Positions 1 through 8,219 of a stretch of 64,000 nucleotides of DNA are shown piece by piece. Made by a program: the position numbers and the translations under genes. Positions within the stretch are counted from its first letter, which is position 1. Each line of letters opens with the position of its first letter. The DNA lies in the NCBI RefSeq assembly GCF_900143525.1, contig NZ_FREZ01000004.1, forward strand, positions 124,001 through 188,000, in the 5' to 3' direction. A model generated the notes under the pieces. The model saw only the letters and a list, made by a program, of their open reading frames with translations. It was not told the origin of the DNA and did not search any database. The stretch comes from Ruegeria sp. Alg231-54 (GTDB taxonomy: Bacteria; Pseudomonadota; Alphaproteobacteria; Rhodobacterales; Rhodobacteraceae).

Positions 1-495
1 AAGGAGTGCGACGGTGGTCCAGTGGGCGGCCGCGCGTTGGGATCACTGCGGATCGAGAAGGGTTATGGCTCCTGGGGCCGCGAGTATTCTCAGGAATACT
101 GGCCGCAGGAGGTCGGGCTGGCAGGTCTGATCAAGCTGGACAAGGACTTCCTGCACAAAGACGCCTATGTCCAGATCAAGGACAACGCCGCGCGCGAGGT
201 TCTGTCGATTTTTGAGGTCGAGGCGGCGGATGCCGACGCGTCCGGTGGCGAACCTATCTTTACACCAGATGGCGCACCGGTCGGACGTGTGACGTCAGGG
301 GCCTATGGCTATTCGGTCGGCAAATCCCTGGCCATCGGCTATGCGAATCCGGCGGTCGTACAGCCGGGGGAAATGGTGGAAATCTTCATCCTCGGCAAAC
401 CGCATAAAGCCAGAGTTTTGACCGAACCGCCCTTTGATCCATCGGGTCTCCGGCTGCGCGATGTCCAACCCAAGGTGATGGAGGCAGCCAAATGA
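1..495 (+). CDS. C-terminal part of a GcvT-domain (aminomethyltransferase/dimethylglycine dehydrogenase-like) protein
   Basis: The reading frame is open from the first base of the window, so the gene starts outside it. About 164 residues are visible. The stretch ALGSLRIEKGYGSWGREYS corresponds to the folate-binding GcvT signature (RLEKGY.xWG) seen in aminomethyltransferases and in the C-terminal half of dimethylglycine and sarcosine dehydrogenases. The end, with GAYGYSVGKSLAIGY and a closing EPPFDPSGLRLR, matches the GcvT C-terminal barrel. The same PPFDPSGxRxR ending occurs in the FAD/GcvT fusion at the other end of the window (60931-63297), so a tetrahydrofolate-dependent demethylating oxidoreductase is the likely full product. 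Its stop overlaps the start of the MmgE/PrpD gene by 4 bp, which implies translational coupling. Whether an N-terminal FAD domain is present cannot be seen. Confidence 0.82.
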   Translation, partial: KECDGGPVGGRALGSLRIEKGYGSWGREYSQEYWPQEVGLAGLIKLDKDFLHKDAYVQIKDNAAREVLSIFEVEAADADASGGEPIFTPDGAPVGRVTSGAYGYSVGKSLAIGYANPAVVQPGEMVEIFILGKPHKARVLTEPPFDPSGLRLRDVQPKVMEAAK

Positions 496-1835
496 CCGGC
501 ACGCTTGATCGGGTCACGGATTTTGCCCTGAACCTTTCAGCGCAGGAAATGCCTGACAGCGCGAAAGAGGCCGCCGCCCTGATGATGCTGGACACAATGG
601 GCATCCTGATCGCCTCCGGCCCGATGGAGGCCGGCGTGATCGCGCGCGATACTGCCGCGCTACTCTACGCAAGCACTGATGCGGCATTCAGCGTTCCGAT
701 GATGTTTGATGGCCGCCCCGTCAGCATGGCGGGCGCTGCCTACGCGGCGGCCACGCAAACCGACAATTTGGACGGGCATGACGGCTACAACCCGACTAAG
801 GGGCATATCGGTGTCGTTGTACTGCCCGCGTTGATTTCACTTGGTGCGCATTGCCCTGATTTGTCCGGCCCCGAAGCGCTGGCTGCCGCCATCACGGGGT
901 ATGAAATCGCGGGACGTGCGGGGCTGTCGCTGCACGCATCGGTCAGCGATTACCACACGTCCGGCGCGTGGAACGCACTGGGTGTGGTGGCCATGGCCGC
1001 GCGCATGCGCAGGCATACGCCCGACCAGTTTCGACAAGCATTGGGAATCGCGGAATACCACGGACCTCGAAGTCAGATGATGCGCGAGATTGCAAATCCG
1101 ACGATGCTGCATGACGGATCGGGTTGGGGCGCGATGGTTGGCATATCATCTGCGATTCTGGCCGAACGTGGTTTCACGGGCGCCCCGGCCATCACAATCG
1201 AAGATGCTGATGTTGCGTCGTTTTGGGATGATTTGGGTCAGTTCTGGCAGGTCGAACACCAATACGTAAAACCTTATCCCATATGTCGCTGGGCTCATGC
1301 GGCAATTGATGGCGTTCGGGCTGTGATGATGGAGAATGACCTAGCCCACGACCAGATTCGATCCATCCATATCAACAGTTTTCAAGAAGCGGCCTGCCTG
1401 TATGGCGGGATGCCTAATACCACGTCTCAGGCCCAGTATTCTCTGCCTTTTGCTGTGGCGGTTCAGGCGATCCATGGTCGGATCGGAGTCGAACATATCT
1501 CGGGTGCGGGTCTGTCTGATCCGGCAGTGGCAGAGTTGGTGTCGCGTATTCACGTTCTGGAAGATGCGCGCCACAGTGCACGCTTCCCGCAGGGGCGGTG
1601 GGCCGATGTCACCTTGAAATCGACCGATGGGCGTGTGTTCGAATCCGGCGACACTCACGCGCGCGGCGGGCCGGAGGCCCCGCTCAGCAGGGGAGATGTG
1701 ATCGCCAAGTACACCGAGTTTGCCGCGCCGGTCGCCGGTTTAGACTGCGCGGACGCGATCCGCGCGGCCATATTGGGTTGGGTCGAGCCTACATCCAGAT
1801 TGTCGGACCTGATGCCGTTGGTCTTTGATCCGTAA
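492..1835 (+). CDS. MmgE/PrpD family protein
   Basis: The 447-residue product has the length and pattern of the MmgE/PrpD family, whose characterised members include 2-methylcitrate dehydratase and cis-aconitate decarboxylase. The N-terminal helical domain has the family-typical LDTMGILIASG segment near residues 34-44. DNLDGHDGYNPTKGHIGVVVLPA around residues 90-112 is the conserved active-site region with H and K residues. HQYVKPYPICRWAHAAID near residue 255 is the second conserved block. The start overlaps the upstream GcvT-type gene by 4 bp (ATGA), so the two are probably one transcript. That partnership does not fit propionate catabolism, because no prpB, prpC or acnD is adjacent. The substrate is therefore unknown, and a dehydratase or decarboxylase on a product of amine demethylation is only a guess. 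Confidence 0.88.
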   Translation: MTGTLDRVTDFALNLSAQEMPDSAKEAAALMMLDTMGILIASGPMEAGVIARDTAALLYASTDAAFSVPMMFDGRPVSMAGAAYAAATQTDNLDGHDGYNPTKGHIGVVVLPALISLGAHCPDLSGPEALAAAITGYEIAGRAGLSLHASVSDYHTSGAWNALGVVAMAARMRRHTPDQFRQALGIAEYHGPRSQMMREIANPTMLHDGSGWGAMVGISSAILAERGFTGAPAITIEDADVASFWDDLGQFWQVEHQYVKPYPICRWAHAAIDGVRAVMMENDLAHDQIRSIHINSFQEAACLYGGMPNTTSQAQYSLPFAVAVQAIHGRIGVEHISGAGLSDPAVAELVSRIHVLEDARHSARFPQGRWADVTLKSTDGRVFESGDTHARGGPEAPLSRGDVIAKYTEFAAPVAGLDCADAIRAAILGWVEPTSRLSDLMPLVFDP

Positions 1836-1922
1836 AAGCGGCCGGTGCGGACTGCAGGCCGACGCTCAGCGGGCATCTAATGAAAGACCAACCGTGAATG
1901 CAGGTGACGCTGACGTGATCCG

Positions 1923-3431
1923 CTATTGGTCCACCTTCGCAAGCAACTCCAGAATGTGCTGGTGTGTTTTTGCGCTGTCATCCAACAAGCCTTTCGCGTC
2001 AGCTAAGGGTTTGTCCTGCATCCGTGTTGGCGGCACGGAAAGGAGCCGCGTTGTTTGCTGAACTGCGAGGAACTTTGTGTCGCGTTCGGGCTCGACCGTT
2101 TCCGGATGATCGGCCAACCAAAAGAACCGATCGACTTTTTCATCCTCACCCACAGCACGCAAAAGCTGACCAGCTGCCACGTAATCATCCGACATCTGCA
2201 ATGCTTGCCCTCGCAAAAGCTGGGCCGCGTCTGATGGATCGTCGACCAACTCCAACAATGCTTGATGTGGTCGGCGTTGCAGTAAGGCAGCGCGCGCGCG
2301 TAACCGTGCCCTTTCTGCGCGCCGGGCTTTGTCCTGTGGCCGACTGGCCAGTTCCAGCGCCGCGTCCGCAAAACCAAGGGTGACCAAACGCTCGGCCATC
2401 GCCACGCTTGTGTCTGTGACTAGCGCCAGTTTCTGCTCGAGTGTCATGGTCACAACCCGTCTTAGAAATGTCGCGTCGTCGGCGCGTTCGGTCAGGATCT
2501 GGGCGACGCGGTTCAACGTTTCGGCGGCATTGGCCTGTTTATCTTGGGTGCTCAGCAGATTCATCGCCTTGTCGAGCTCATGGCTTAAGCTTAACGCAAC
2601 GATCTGTGTTTGCAGCATGCGCGGCCCGATTCCAGACCGGCGAAACTCCATGACGTAAGAGGCGGCAAGATCAAGCTCTTGCGGAGATACTGCCCCACGT
2701 TCCGACCATCGCTTGTCGACCAGTCGCGCAAGCGCAAGCGGTGCCTCCAACTCTGAACCCGACGCGGCAATGAGTTCGTTCAACAATGCTTCTGACTTCG
2801 GGCCGTCGCCTTCGGCAGCCGCGACTTTAGCCTTGGCTTGGGACGTATCGGCGCTGTCCTCGGTCGCAACGCGGTCGACCGCGCGCAACACGCGCCTTGC
2901 TGGTTCAAGTTTCCCGGCATCTGTCAAAATTTCCGCCAATGTCGGCCCAACGTGACGGCGCAGATGGTCGGGCAAACGCGCAAATGACTGTTCGATCGAT
3001 TGCAACCGGGCCTCTTCCTGCAGCTCTCCTTCGATCAAAAGAGCCCAAAGCGCGGCGTCGCTTTCACACCGCTGAAGACTGGTAAATGGGTTCGGATGGG
3101 ACGGCTGTGCGCCATCAAGATACCGAGCTATGGCGGCAACCCGATCTGTGTCCGGCGCATGCTGCCCAAGCAATTCAAGCGTCCGAATAGCCTCTGCGCC
3201 GAACCCGGAATAGGCGTATAGCTGCGCCAGCTTCAGCGCCTTTTCTTCATCAAGATGATCGAATTCTTTGAACAAGGCGGCTCGCAACGAAGCCACCTGT
3301 TCTGGAAAGGGAGTTGCCCCAGACCAACGGTCAAACCCAAGCTCAGCGCCTGAGATGCAGGGTGGGCGTTGTTCAAGCTGCGGCAGGGATGGCCCTAAAA
3401 GTTCATTCAAGCCGTCCAGAACAGATGTCAC
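1923..3431 (-). CDS. Helical-repeat protein of the flagellar cluster, probably the 3' part of a split gene
   Basis: A 502-codon frame reads from a GTG at 3431. The protein is alanine/leucine-rich and helical with TPR/Sel1-like spacing, such as EEKALKLAQLYAYSGFGAEA and repeated A-x-x-L-L helices. No enzyme motif was recognised. The GTG has no clear ribosome binding site. The frame also stays coding-like upstream of it (…APKNDPFSPSDLNANIHV) back to a TGA inside the end of the neighbouring 187-codon gene. A single-base shift near 3505 would join the two frames into one exported protein of about 710 residues. The position directly after motA suggests a flagellum-related role. I cannot name a family, and the split is inferred from reading-frame continuity only. 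Confidence 0.6.
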   Translation of the reverse strand: MTSVLDGLNELLGPSLPQLEQRPPCISGAELGFDRWSGATPFPEQVASLRAALFKEFDHLDEEKALKLAQLYAYSGFGAEAIRTLELLGQHAPDTDRVAAIARYLDGAQPSHPNPFTSLQRCESDAALWALLIEGELQEEARLQSIEQSFARLPDHLRRHVGPTLAEILTDAGKLEPARRVLRAVDRVATEDSADTSQAKAKVAAAEGDGPKSEALLNELIAASGSELEAPLALARLVDKRWSERGAVSPQELDLAASYVMEFRRSGIGPRMLQTQIVALSLSHELDKAMNLLSTQDKQANAAETLNRVAQILTERADDATFLRRVVTMTLEQKLALVTDTSVAMAERLVTLGFADAALELASRPQDKARRAERARLRARAALLQRRPHQALLELVDDPSDAAQLLRGQALQMSDDYVAAGQLLRAVGEDEKVDRFFWLADHPETVEPERDTKFLAVQQTTRLLSVPPTRMQDKPLADAKGLLDDSAKTHQHILELLAKVDQ

Positions 3432-3496
3432 ATGAATATTGGCATTAAGGTCTGAGGGGCTAAAGGGATCGTTCTTGGGGGCCGACAGCCTTGGTC

Positions 3497-4060
3497 CTAC
3501 CGGAGCAAGCTCAAATCAACGACTTCCCGGTCAGAGCCGCGCAGCAGCAGGGCAGAGAGCTGTTCTTCAAAGCGCTGTGCGTTCAGGTTTAGCAGTGGCA
3601 ATTCGAGACTCTGCAAATTTTGCGCAACCAACGGGTCTTTCTCTTTGGACGCTTTGGGCAAAACAGGCGACGGTATATCAGCGCTGATTGCGGGCAGCGC
3701 CGAGCCTGGTGCAATATCCACCACGATCATCGTGCCCTTGAACAGAAAGGCATTGGCAACACAGTCGCAGCCAAATTGCATATCCAGTGCGGCACCCTGC
3801 TCTGACTGAGAGATTGCGGCCAAGCGGTTTTGCGTCAGACGCCGGAACACGGCAGCTGTGTCGAAGTTCACCTTTTCCAGTTCGACTTTCAAACGCGCGC
3901 CATTTTTCTTGTGTGTCAGTACCCATTTAGTGCCCGCCGGAACCTGGACGACCAGCCGCGTATACCCGTCATGTTCGCCCGAACGCACCTGAACATCCTG
4001 TGCCTGAGCCTGCACTGCCGTGGCGGTTAGCGCCAAAGCAAGGAAAACTGTCCGGATCAT
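3497..4060 (-). CDS. Exported protein following motA, probably the 5' part of a split gene
   Basis: The 187-residue product begins with a clear signal peptide (MIRTVFLALALTATAVQAQA, cleavage probably after AQA). A beta-rich region follows (YTRLVVQVPAGTKWVL … GTMIVVDIAPG) that resembles AMIN-type periplasmic domains, with a CDC pair near residue 98. Its ATG overlaps the motA stop (ATGA at 4057-4060), so it is translationally coupled to motA. The frame ends at TAG 3497-3499. The other frame continues without a proper start into the downstream helical protein, so this is probably the secreted N-terminal domain of one larger protein broken by a one-base loss near 3505. The function is unknown; envelope localisation next to the stator gene suggests a motor- or envelope-associated part. 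Confidence 0.6.
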   Translation of the reverse strand: MIRTVFLALALTATAVQAQAQDVQVRSGEHDGYTRLVVQVPAGTKWVLTHKKNGARLKVELEKVNFDTAAVFRRLTQNRLAAISQSEQGAALDMQFGCDCVANAFLFKGTMIVVDIAPGSALPAISADIPSPVLPKASKEKDPLVAQNLQSLELPLLNLNAQRFEEQLSALLLRGSDREVVDLSLLR

Positions 4061-4924
4061 GCCGCTGCCTGGTTGAGTTCCTTCAGAGCATCTTCCAGCT
4101 CCGAAAATGCTGGGCGGTTATGCGTCGGCGTGTTCTGGCGGCCAACTTCAATGCACATGGCTGCATTGTGGTTGTGCAGATTGGCGACCAGAACCTCTTT
4201 GATCAACTGGAAAAATGGTTGTCCTCTTCGACTACCGCTTTCAGTTTGCCAGCGAACGGGACAACCAGGCCATAGGCGAGAAACACGCCTAGGAACGTCC
4301 CGACCAAAGCGCCGCCGATCAGTTTGCCCAGTACTTCGGGCGGCTGGTCGATGGACCCCATCGTTTTGATTACGCCCAAAACGGCGGCCACGATACCAAG
4401 TGCGGGCAAACCATCGGCGACGGTTTGCAGCGCGTGGCTGGAATGCATGGCGTGGTGGAAATTGGTCTCCATCCGTTTTTCCAGCACTTCTTCAACTTGA
4501 TGTGGATCGTCGTAATTCATCGACGCGGATCGCATCGTGTCGCAGATCAGATCGACAGCTTCCTTGTCCTTCTGAATCTTCGGATAGGCTGAGAATAGGG
4601 TCGAGTTCTCGGGGTTTTCGATATGCTGTTCCACCTCGACCGGGTTGGCCTTGGCAATGCGGATCAGAGAAAACAAAAGGCACAGCAGATCGCGGTAATC
4701 TTCGGGCTTCCATTTGGGGCCCTTGAAAACTTTACCCATGTCCTTGATCGTATGTTTGACAGCGCTCAAGTCGTTGCTGATCATGAATGCGCCAACGGCG
4801 GCGCCGCCGATCATCATCATCCGAACGGGAGAGATTTCAAAATGATCGTCATCTTGCCACCGGCGGCAAGATATCCGCCAAACACCATGGCGAAAGTGAC
4901 GACGATTCCGATGATTCCGATCAT
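4057..4924 (-). pseudogene. motA: motA, flagellar stator subunit, two frameshifts
   Basis: From ATG 4924 the frame reads MIGIIGIVVTFAMVFGGYLA…MTIILKSLPFG and then hits TGA. The next frame resumes with MMMIGGAAVGAFMISND, the conserved MotA segment. One base is missing near 4820-4823, where TTCGGATG stands for an expected TTCGAGATG-like sequence. A second loss occurs in an A5 run at 4211-4215 (T5 in sense). The open frame ends VEEDNHFSS-stop, while the correct MotA tail (LIKEVLVANLHNH … IEVGRQNTP … AFSELEDAL) continues in another frame to TGA 4057-4059. With both bases restored the protein is 289 residues, which is normal for alphaproteobacterial MotA. The family is an inner-membrane proton channel partnering MotB. 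The longest surviving frame starts within the N-terminal region and could not give a complete stator. No motB is visible. Confidence 0.85.
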
Positions 4925-4970
4925 GGGCGGTTTCCTGCAATGTCAGATGCGGGGGTAAAAAACATGTGCG

Positions 4971-5546
4971 CTACTCCTGTGGAGTCGCAGCATTGCGACC
5001 GGCCATGATCACGCTGATCGTATAGGCGGCTTCGGGGCTGAGACCGGCCAGAACACCTGCGGCGGAATCAGGCGGCATCCGCGACAGAAAGCCAGCCGCA
5101 AAGCCGGGATCCATGGTTTCGAACAGGGCGGCTGCGTCCTTGGGCTTCATGCTCTGATACACATCCGTCAGGCGCGTCAGATCGGTCTCGGCGGCTTTTT
5201 CGGCGAAGGCCAGTGTCTGTCGCAGCGACTCTTCTGCCTCCTGCAAGGCAACCAAGCGCGTTTCAATCGCCTGATCCGCGATATCCAGCGCCTTTTCTTT
5301 GTCTTGCAACGCGGCCTCTCGTTTCTTGAGCGCGTCTTCGCGGCGTAGTAATTCAGTCAACAATTCTTGCGCACCGTGCTGTTCGGCTTGGCTGTTCCTC
5401 GCCTGCGATGGGGCGAGGTCGGATCCTTTAGCCAGCGCGGGGCCGGCCTCGAATCCTATTCTGATCGCGGCGGAACCGATCATAAGCATCGCGATCACCG
5501 CAAGCACGCCGCCCTTGGGACGATTTTCTGCCCGCTTCCGCCTCAT
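4971..5546 (-). CDS. motE: MotE-like flagellar protein with MgtE N-terminal domain
   Basis: The 191-residue product has an N-terminal transmembrane segment (GGVLAVIAMLMIGSAAIRIG, about residues 12-31). A long charged coiled coil follows at about residues 55-115 (LLRREDALKKREAALQDKEK). The C-terminal MgtE_N-type domain reads YQSMKPKDAAALFETMDPGF … SRMPPDSAAGVLAGLSPEAA. This architecture is that of MotE/FliG-like periplasmic proteins found beside motor genes in alphaproteobacteria. In rhizobia MotE acts as a chaperone for a periplasmic stator protein, and a similar motor role here is inferred. The start overlaps the upstream gene by 4 bp, and motA begins 46 bp downstream. This frame is intact, unlike motA and fliL around it. 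Confidence 0.75.
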   Translation of the reverse strand: MRRKRAENRPKGGVLAVIAMLMIGSAAIRIGFEAGPALAKGSDLAPSQARNSQAEQHGAQELLTELLRREDALKKREAALQDKEKALDIADQAIETRLVALQEAEESLRQTLAFAEKAAETDLTRLTDVYQSMKPKDAAALFETMDPGFAAGFLSRMPPDSAAGVLAGLSPEAAYTISVIMAGRNAATPQE

Positions 5547-6004
5547 GTCATGGCCTCGCTGCGGCTGTGACGCAGGAACATCAAACCGCCTGGACGTTTG
5601 ACCTGAGTCTCGGCTGGCGCGTCTTGTTCAATGACGGGCACTGAGGTGGCTTGGGACTGTTCTTCGGAAACAACCGGCTTAGGCTCTGGTGTAGGGAACT
5701 CGGTCGCCTCTTCATCGTCCGGCACTACGTCATGCATCGAGGCCATCATCAGCTCAAGCCGCTGCGCCACTGTTTCGGCGCGTTCGGTCAATTCCTTAAG
5801 AACGACGCCAGACTGATCCGAGGCGTCGCGCGCTGAATCCAGTGACCGTTTCAACTCTTCCGCTTGGGATGACAGCACGCTCACGGCACCTCCGACGCCT
5901 TTTTCAAGGTCGGTAAAGCGTTTCAACCGCCTGGACAGGACGAAACAATAAAGACCCGCACCCAAGGCACCTGCCACCAGCAAGATATCTGCAATCAGCT
6001 CCAA
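5543..6004 (-). CDS. Small membrane-anchored coiled-coil protein of the flagellar cluster (DUF6468-like)
   Basis: The 153-residue product has one N-terminal transmembrane helix (LIADILLVAGALGAGLYCF). It continues into RRLKRFTDLEKGVGGAVSVL and a coiled coil at about residues 30-90 (SSQAEELKRSLDSARDASDQ), with an acidic, proline-containing tail. The arrangement between fliL and motE is usual in Rhodobacterales and Caulobacterales flagellar clusters, where such proteins are annotated DUF6468 and have been linked to flagellar positioning; the DUF assignment is from memory of the pattern. It lies 9 bp after the fliL stop and overlaps motE by 4 bp, so it is co-transcribed. The frame is intact. Confidence 0.62.
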   Translation of the reverse strand: MELIADILLVAGALGAGLYCFVLSRRLKRFTDLEKGVGGAVSVLSSQAEELKRSLDSARDASDQSGVVLKELTERAETVAQRLELMMASMHDVVPDDEEATEFPTPEPKPVVSEEQSQATSVPVIEQDAPAETQVKRPGGLMFLRHSRSEAMT

Positions 6005-6013
6005 CTTCGCCTC

Positions 6014-6511
6014 CTAGTTCAGTACGAATTCCATGACGAGAACATCGCGCACAAGGCCTTCACCGACGACGATTTCGATACGCCGCAACAAGTGTCCTCG
6101 GATGCGCATGAGCGCGAGCGAATCCTCAAGATCAGATACCTCGATCGCGCGCAGATATCCGTTCAGCACGTCCATAATTCGCGGTTTCATCTTTTCCACA
6201 TCCGCCATGTAGGGCGCGTTCACCTCGAGCTGAGCATGAAACTTCAGATGTCGCGAATCGCTGGTGTTTACCGAAACGACGACTGGGGCAAGGTCAACGA
6301 ATCCAACCTTTGGCAGAGCCTTGGCAGGCTAGCTTTTCTCTGTTTCTTCGGCGATTTGTACGACGGGTTTTCCGCCTATCGGCAACAGGCCGGTGGTGGT
6401 TAGGAAATACCCGCCCGCAGCACCGGCTATCGCCAGAATCGCGCCTATTATCATTCTCTTTTTCCCAGATTTTTCCGGGATTTCTGCCTGTTCTGCAGTC
6501 GCGTCGGTCAT
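6014..6511 (-). pseudogene. fliL: fliL, flagellar basal-body protein, in-frame TAG
   Basis: The start ATG at 6511 is preceded by GAGGACGTC, and translation gives MTDATAEQAEIPEKSGKKRM followed by a transmembrane helix (IIGAILAIAGAAGGYFLTTT). The frame is stopped by TAG at 6329-6331, codon 61, in a linker reading EETEKS-stop-PAKALPKVGFVDL. The same frame then runs without interruption through the normal FliL periplasmic domain (FVDLAPVVVSVNTS … HAQLEVNAPYMADVEKMKPR … GLVRDVLVMEFVLN) to the stop at 6014. Only one codon is therefore wrong in an otherwise 165-residue FliL, and a GAG, CAG or TCG to TAG change would explain it. FliL is an inner-membrane protein that supports the stator. The truncated product would keep the membrane anchor but lose the functional domain. 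Confidence 0.87.
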
Positions 6512-6629
6512 GACGTCCTCATTCCTACAATCTGCAATCGTCATAACCCGACAGGGACTAGCCGATTGTTAAGGGCAATCGTCCAAAAAGGGATGCGCCG
6601 CACAAAATGTCGGCGAGTCGGAGGTGATC
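6512..6629. promoter_or_regulatory. Divergent promoter region between fliL and fliF
   Basis: This 118-bp spacer must contain the promoters of both flagellar half-operons. It holds a perfect inverted repeat, CGATTG at 6563-6568 and CAATCG at 6576-6581 with a 7-bp spacer, which could bind a dimeric regulator. No sigma-54 or sigma-28 type promoter was recognised by eye. Confidence 0.4.
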
Positions 6630-8219
6630 GTGCAGCAGATCGGAACTGTCTGGGCAAGTTTGGACAGGCGTAAACAAATCATTGTCGCGGGTGCAGTCGT
6701 GCTGGTGTTTCTGGGAATCCTTGCGATGTCGCGTCTGGTGACAACGCCGTCGATGACCCTGCTTTACGCCGGATTAGAAAGCGGCGTTGCAGGGGATATC
6801 GTCCGTTCCTTGGATCAGCGCGGTGTGCAGTATGAGATTCGCGGCGGCTCCATCTATGTGCCGGGATCACAGCGGGATGAGCTGCGTTTGACGCTGGCCA
6901 GCGAAGGTCTGCCGGCAACCGGAAACCGGGGCTACGAGTTGCTGGATTCGCTCAGCGGGTTTGGCACAACGTCGCAGATGTTCGACGCCGCCTATTGGCG
7001 CGCTAAAGAAGGAGAGTTGGCCAGAACCATTGTCGGCAGCCCCCATATCAGCCAGGCGCGTGTGCATATTGCCAATGGATCAGCCAATCCGTTCCAACGC
7101 AGTGTTGCACCGACTGCATCGGTCTATTTGGTCGCGTCAGGAACGGACATCACGTCGGATCAGGCAAAGGCGATCCGGTTCCTGGTGTCGTCCGCAGTCA
7201 GCGGACTGGCGCCCGAGAACGTCACCGTCATCGATTCGAATGGCGCAGTGATCGGGGCACAGGACAACCGGGTGTCCGCAGATACCGCTGACGATAAATC
7301 GCGCCAGCTGCGCGAACGGGTTCTGCGTCTGGTAGAAGCCCGGGTCGGAGCTGGAAATGCTGTCGTCGAGGTGAGTGTCGATACAGTTACCAAGACAGAA
7401 TCAATCCGCGAACGGCGTTTCGATCCCAATGGCCGTGTGGCCATCAGCACCGATGTCGAAGAGCGTTCGGACAGTGCCCGCAACCAATCCGGGGATGTGA
7501 CGGTTGCGTCAAACCTGCCCGATGGCGATGGCGCGGGCGGGGACGAATCCAATTCGAACGCAACCCAAACCCGAGAGCGGGTCAATTACGAGGTTTCCGA
7601 AACCGAGCTTGAGGTTCACAACGGTCCCGGCGCGATCAAGCGACTGAAGGTGGCTGTTCTGGTAAACGGGACGCGATCCGTGGACGCAAGCGGCAGTGAA
7701 ACATTCGCGCCGATGCCGCAGACCGAGATGGATGCACTGCAAGAGCTTGTGGCCTCGGCAGTGGGCTACGATGCCGAACGAGGCGACGTTATTACGCTGA
7801 AATCGCTGGATCTGCCGGCGGTCGAGCCGCAGGGCAGTCTGGCAACCGCCTCGCTGTGGCAGAAGGTGCATTTCGACGCGATGTCGTTGATTCAGATGGC
7901 CGTATTGGCGGTGGTTTCTCTGGTGCTTGGAATGTTCGTTATCCGCCCCATACTGACCCAGCCGGCGTCCGCTCCGGCGCTGTTACCTGCGGGTGCTGCA
8001 CTAGAGCCCGCCTCTTACTTGACCGGCGAAATTGCGACGGAAGAGGGCGGGCAATTCACCACCTTGCCGGGGCAGGCGCCCACAGGGAACGTTCCGGCGC
8101 TTGCTATCGATGCCGGGGCGGACCCGGTGGATCGGCTCAGGGCGATGATCGGCGACAAGCAGGAAGAAACGGTCGAAATTCTGCGCAGCTGGCTGGAAGA
8201 AGGTGAGGAGCGTGTGTGA
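6630..8219 (+). CDS. fliF: Flagellar MS-ring protein FliF
   Basis: FliF forms the MS ring in the inner membrane, on which the export gate and rotor are built. The start is taken at GTG 6630 because GGAGGTGATC lies just ahead of it; GTG 6624 would sit inside that ribosome binding site. The 529-residue product has an N-terminal transmembrane helix (QIIVAGAVVLVFLGILAM), ring-building motifs TLLYAGLESGVAGDIVRSLD and GNRGYELLDSLSGFGTTSQM, and the YscJ/FliF block with ARVHIANGSANPFQRS. A variable periplasmic loop follows at about residues 280-320, then a second helix (IQMAVLAVVSLVLGMFVI) and the FliG-binding tail VEILRSWLEEGEE. It is intact and heads the plus-strand block fliF-fliH-fliN-fliP, overlapping fliH at TGATG. 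Confidence 0.93.
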   Translation: MQQIGTVWASLDRRKQIIVAGAVVLVFLGILAMSRLVTTPSMTLLYAGLESGVAGDIVRSLDQRGVQYEIRGGSIYVPGSQRDELRLTLASEGLPATGNRGYELLDSLSGFGTTSQMFDAAYWRAKEGELARTIVGSPHISQARVHIANGSANPFQRSVAPTASVYLVASGTDITSDQAKAIRFLVSSAVSGLAPENVTVIDSNGAVIGAQDNRVSADTADDKSRQLRERVLRLVEARVGAGNAVVEVSVDTVTKTESIRERRFDPNGRVAISTDVEERSDSARNQSGDVTVASNLPDGDGAGGDESNSNATQTRERVNYEVSETELEVHNGPGAIKRLKVAVLVNGTRSVDASGSETFAPMPQTEMDALQELVASAVGYDAERGDVITLKSLDLPAVEPQGSLATASLWQKVHFDAMSLIQMAVLAVVSLVLGMFVIRPILTQPASAPALLPAGAALEPASYLTGEIATEEGGQFTTLPGQAPTGNVPALAIDAGADPVDRLRAMIGDKQEETVEILRSWLEEGEERV

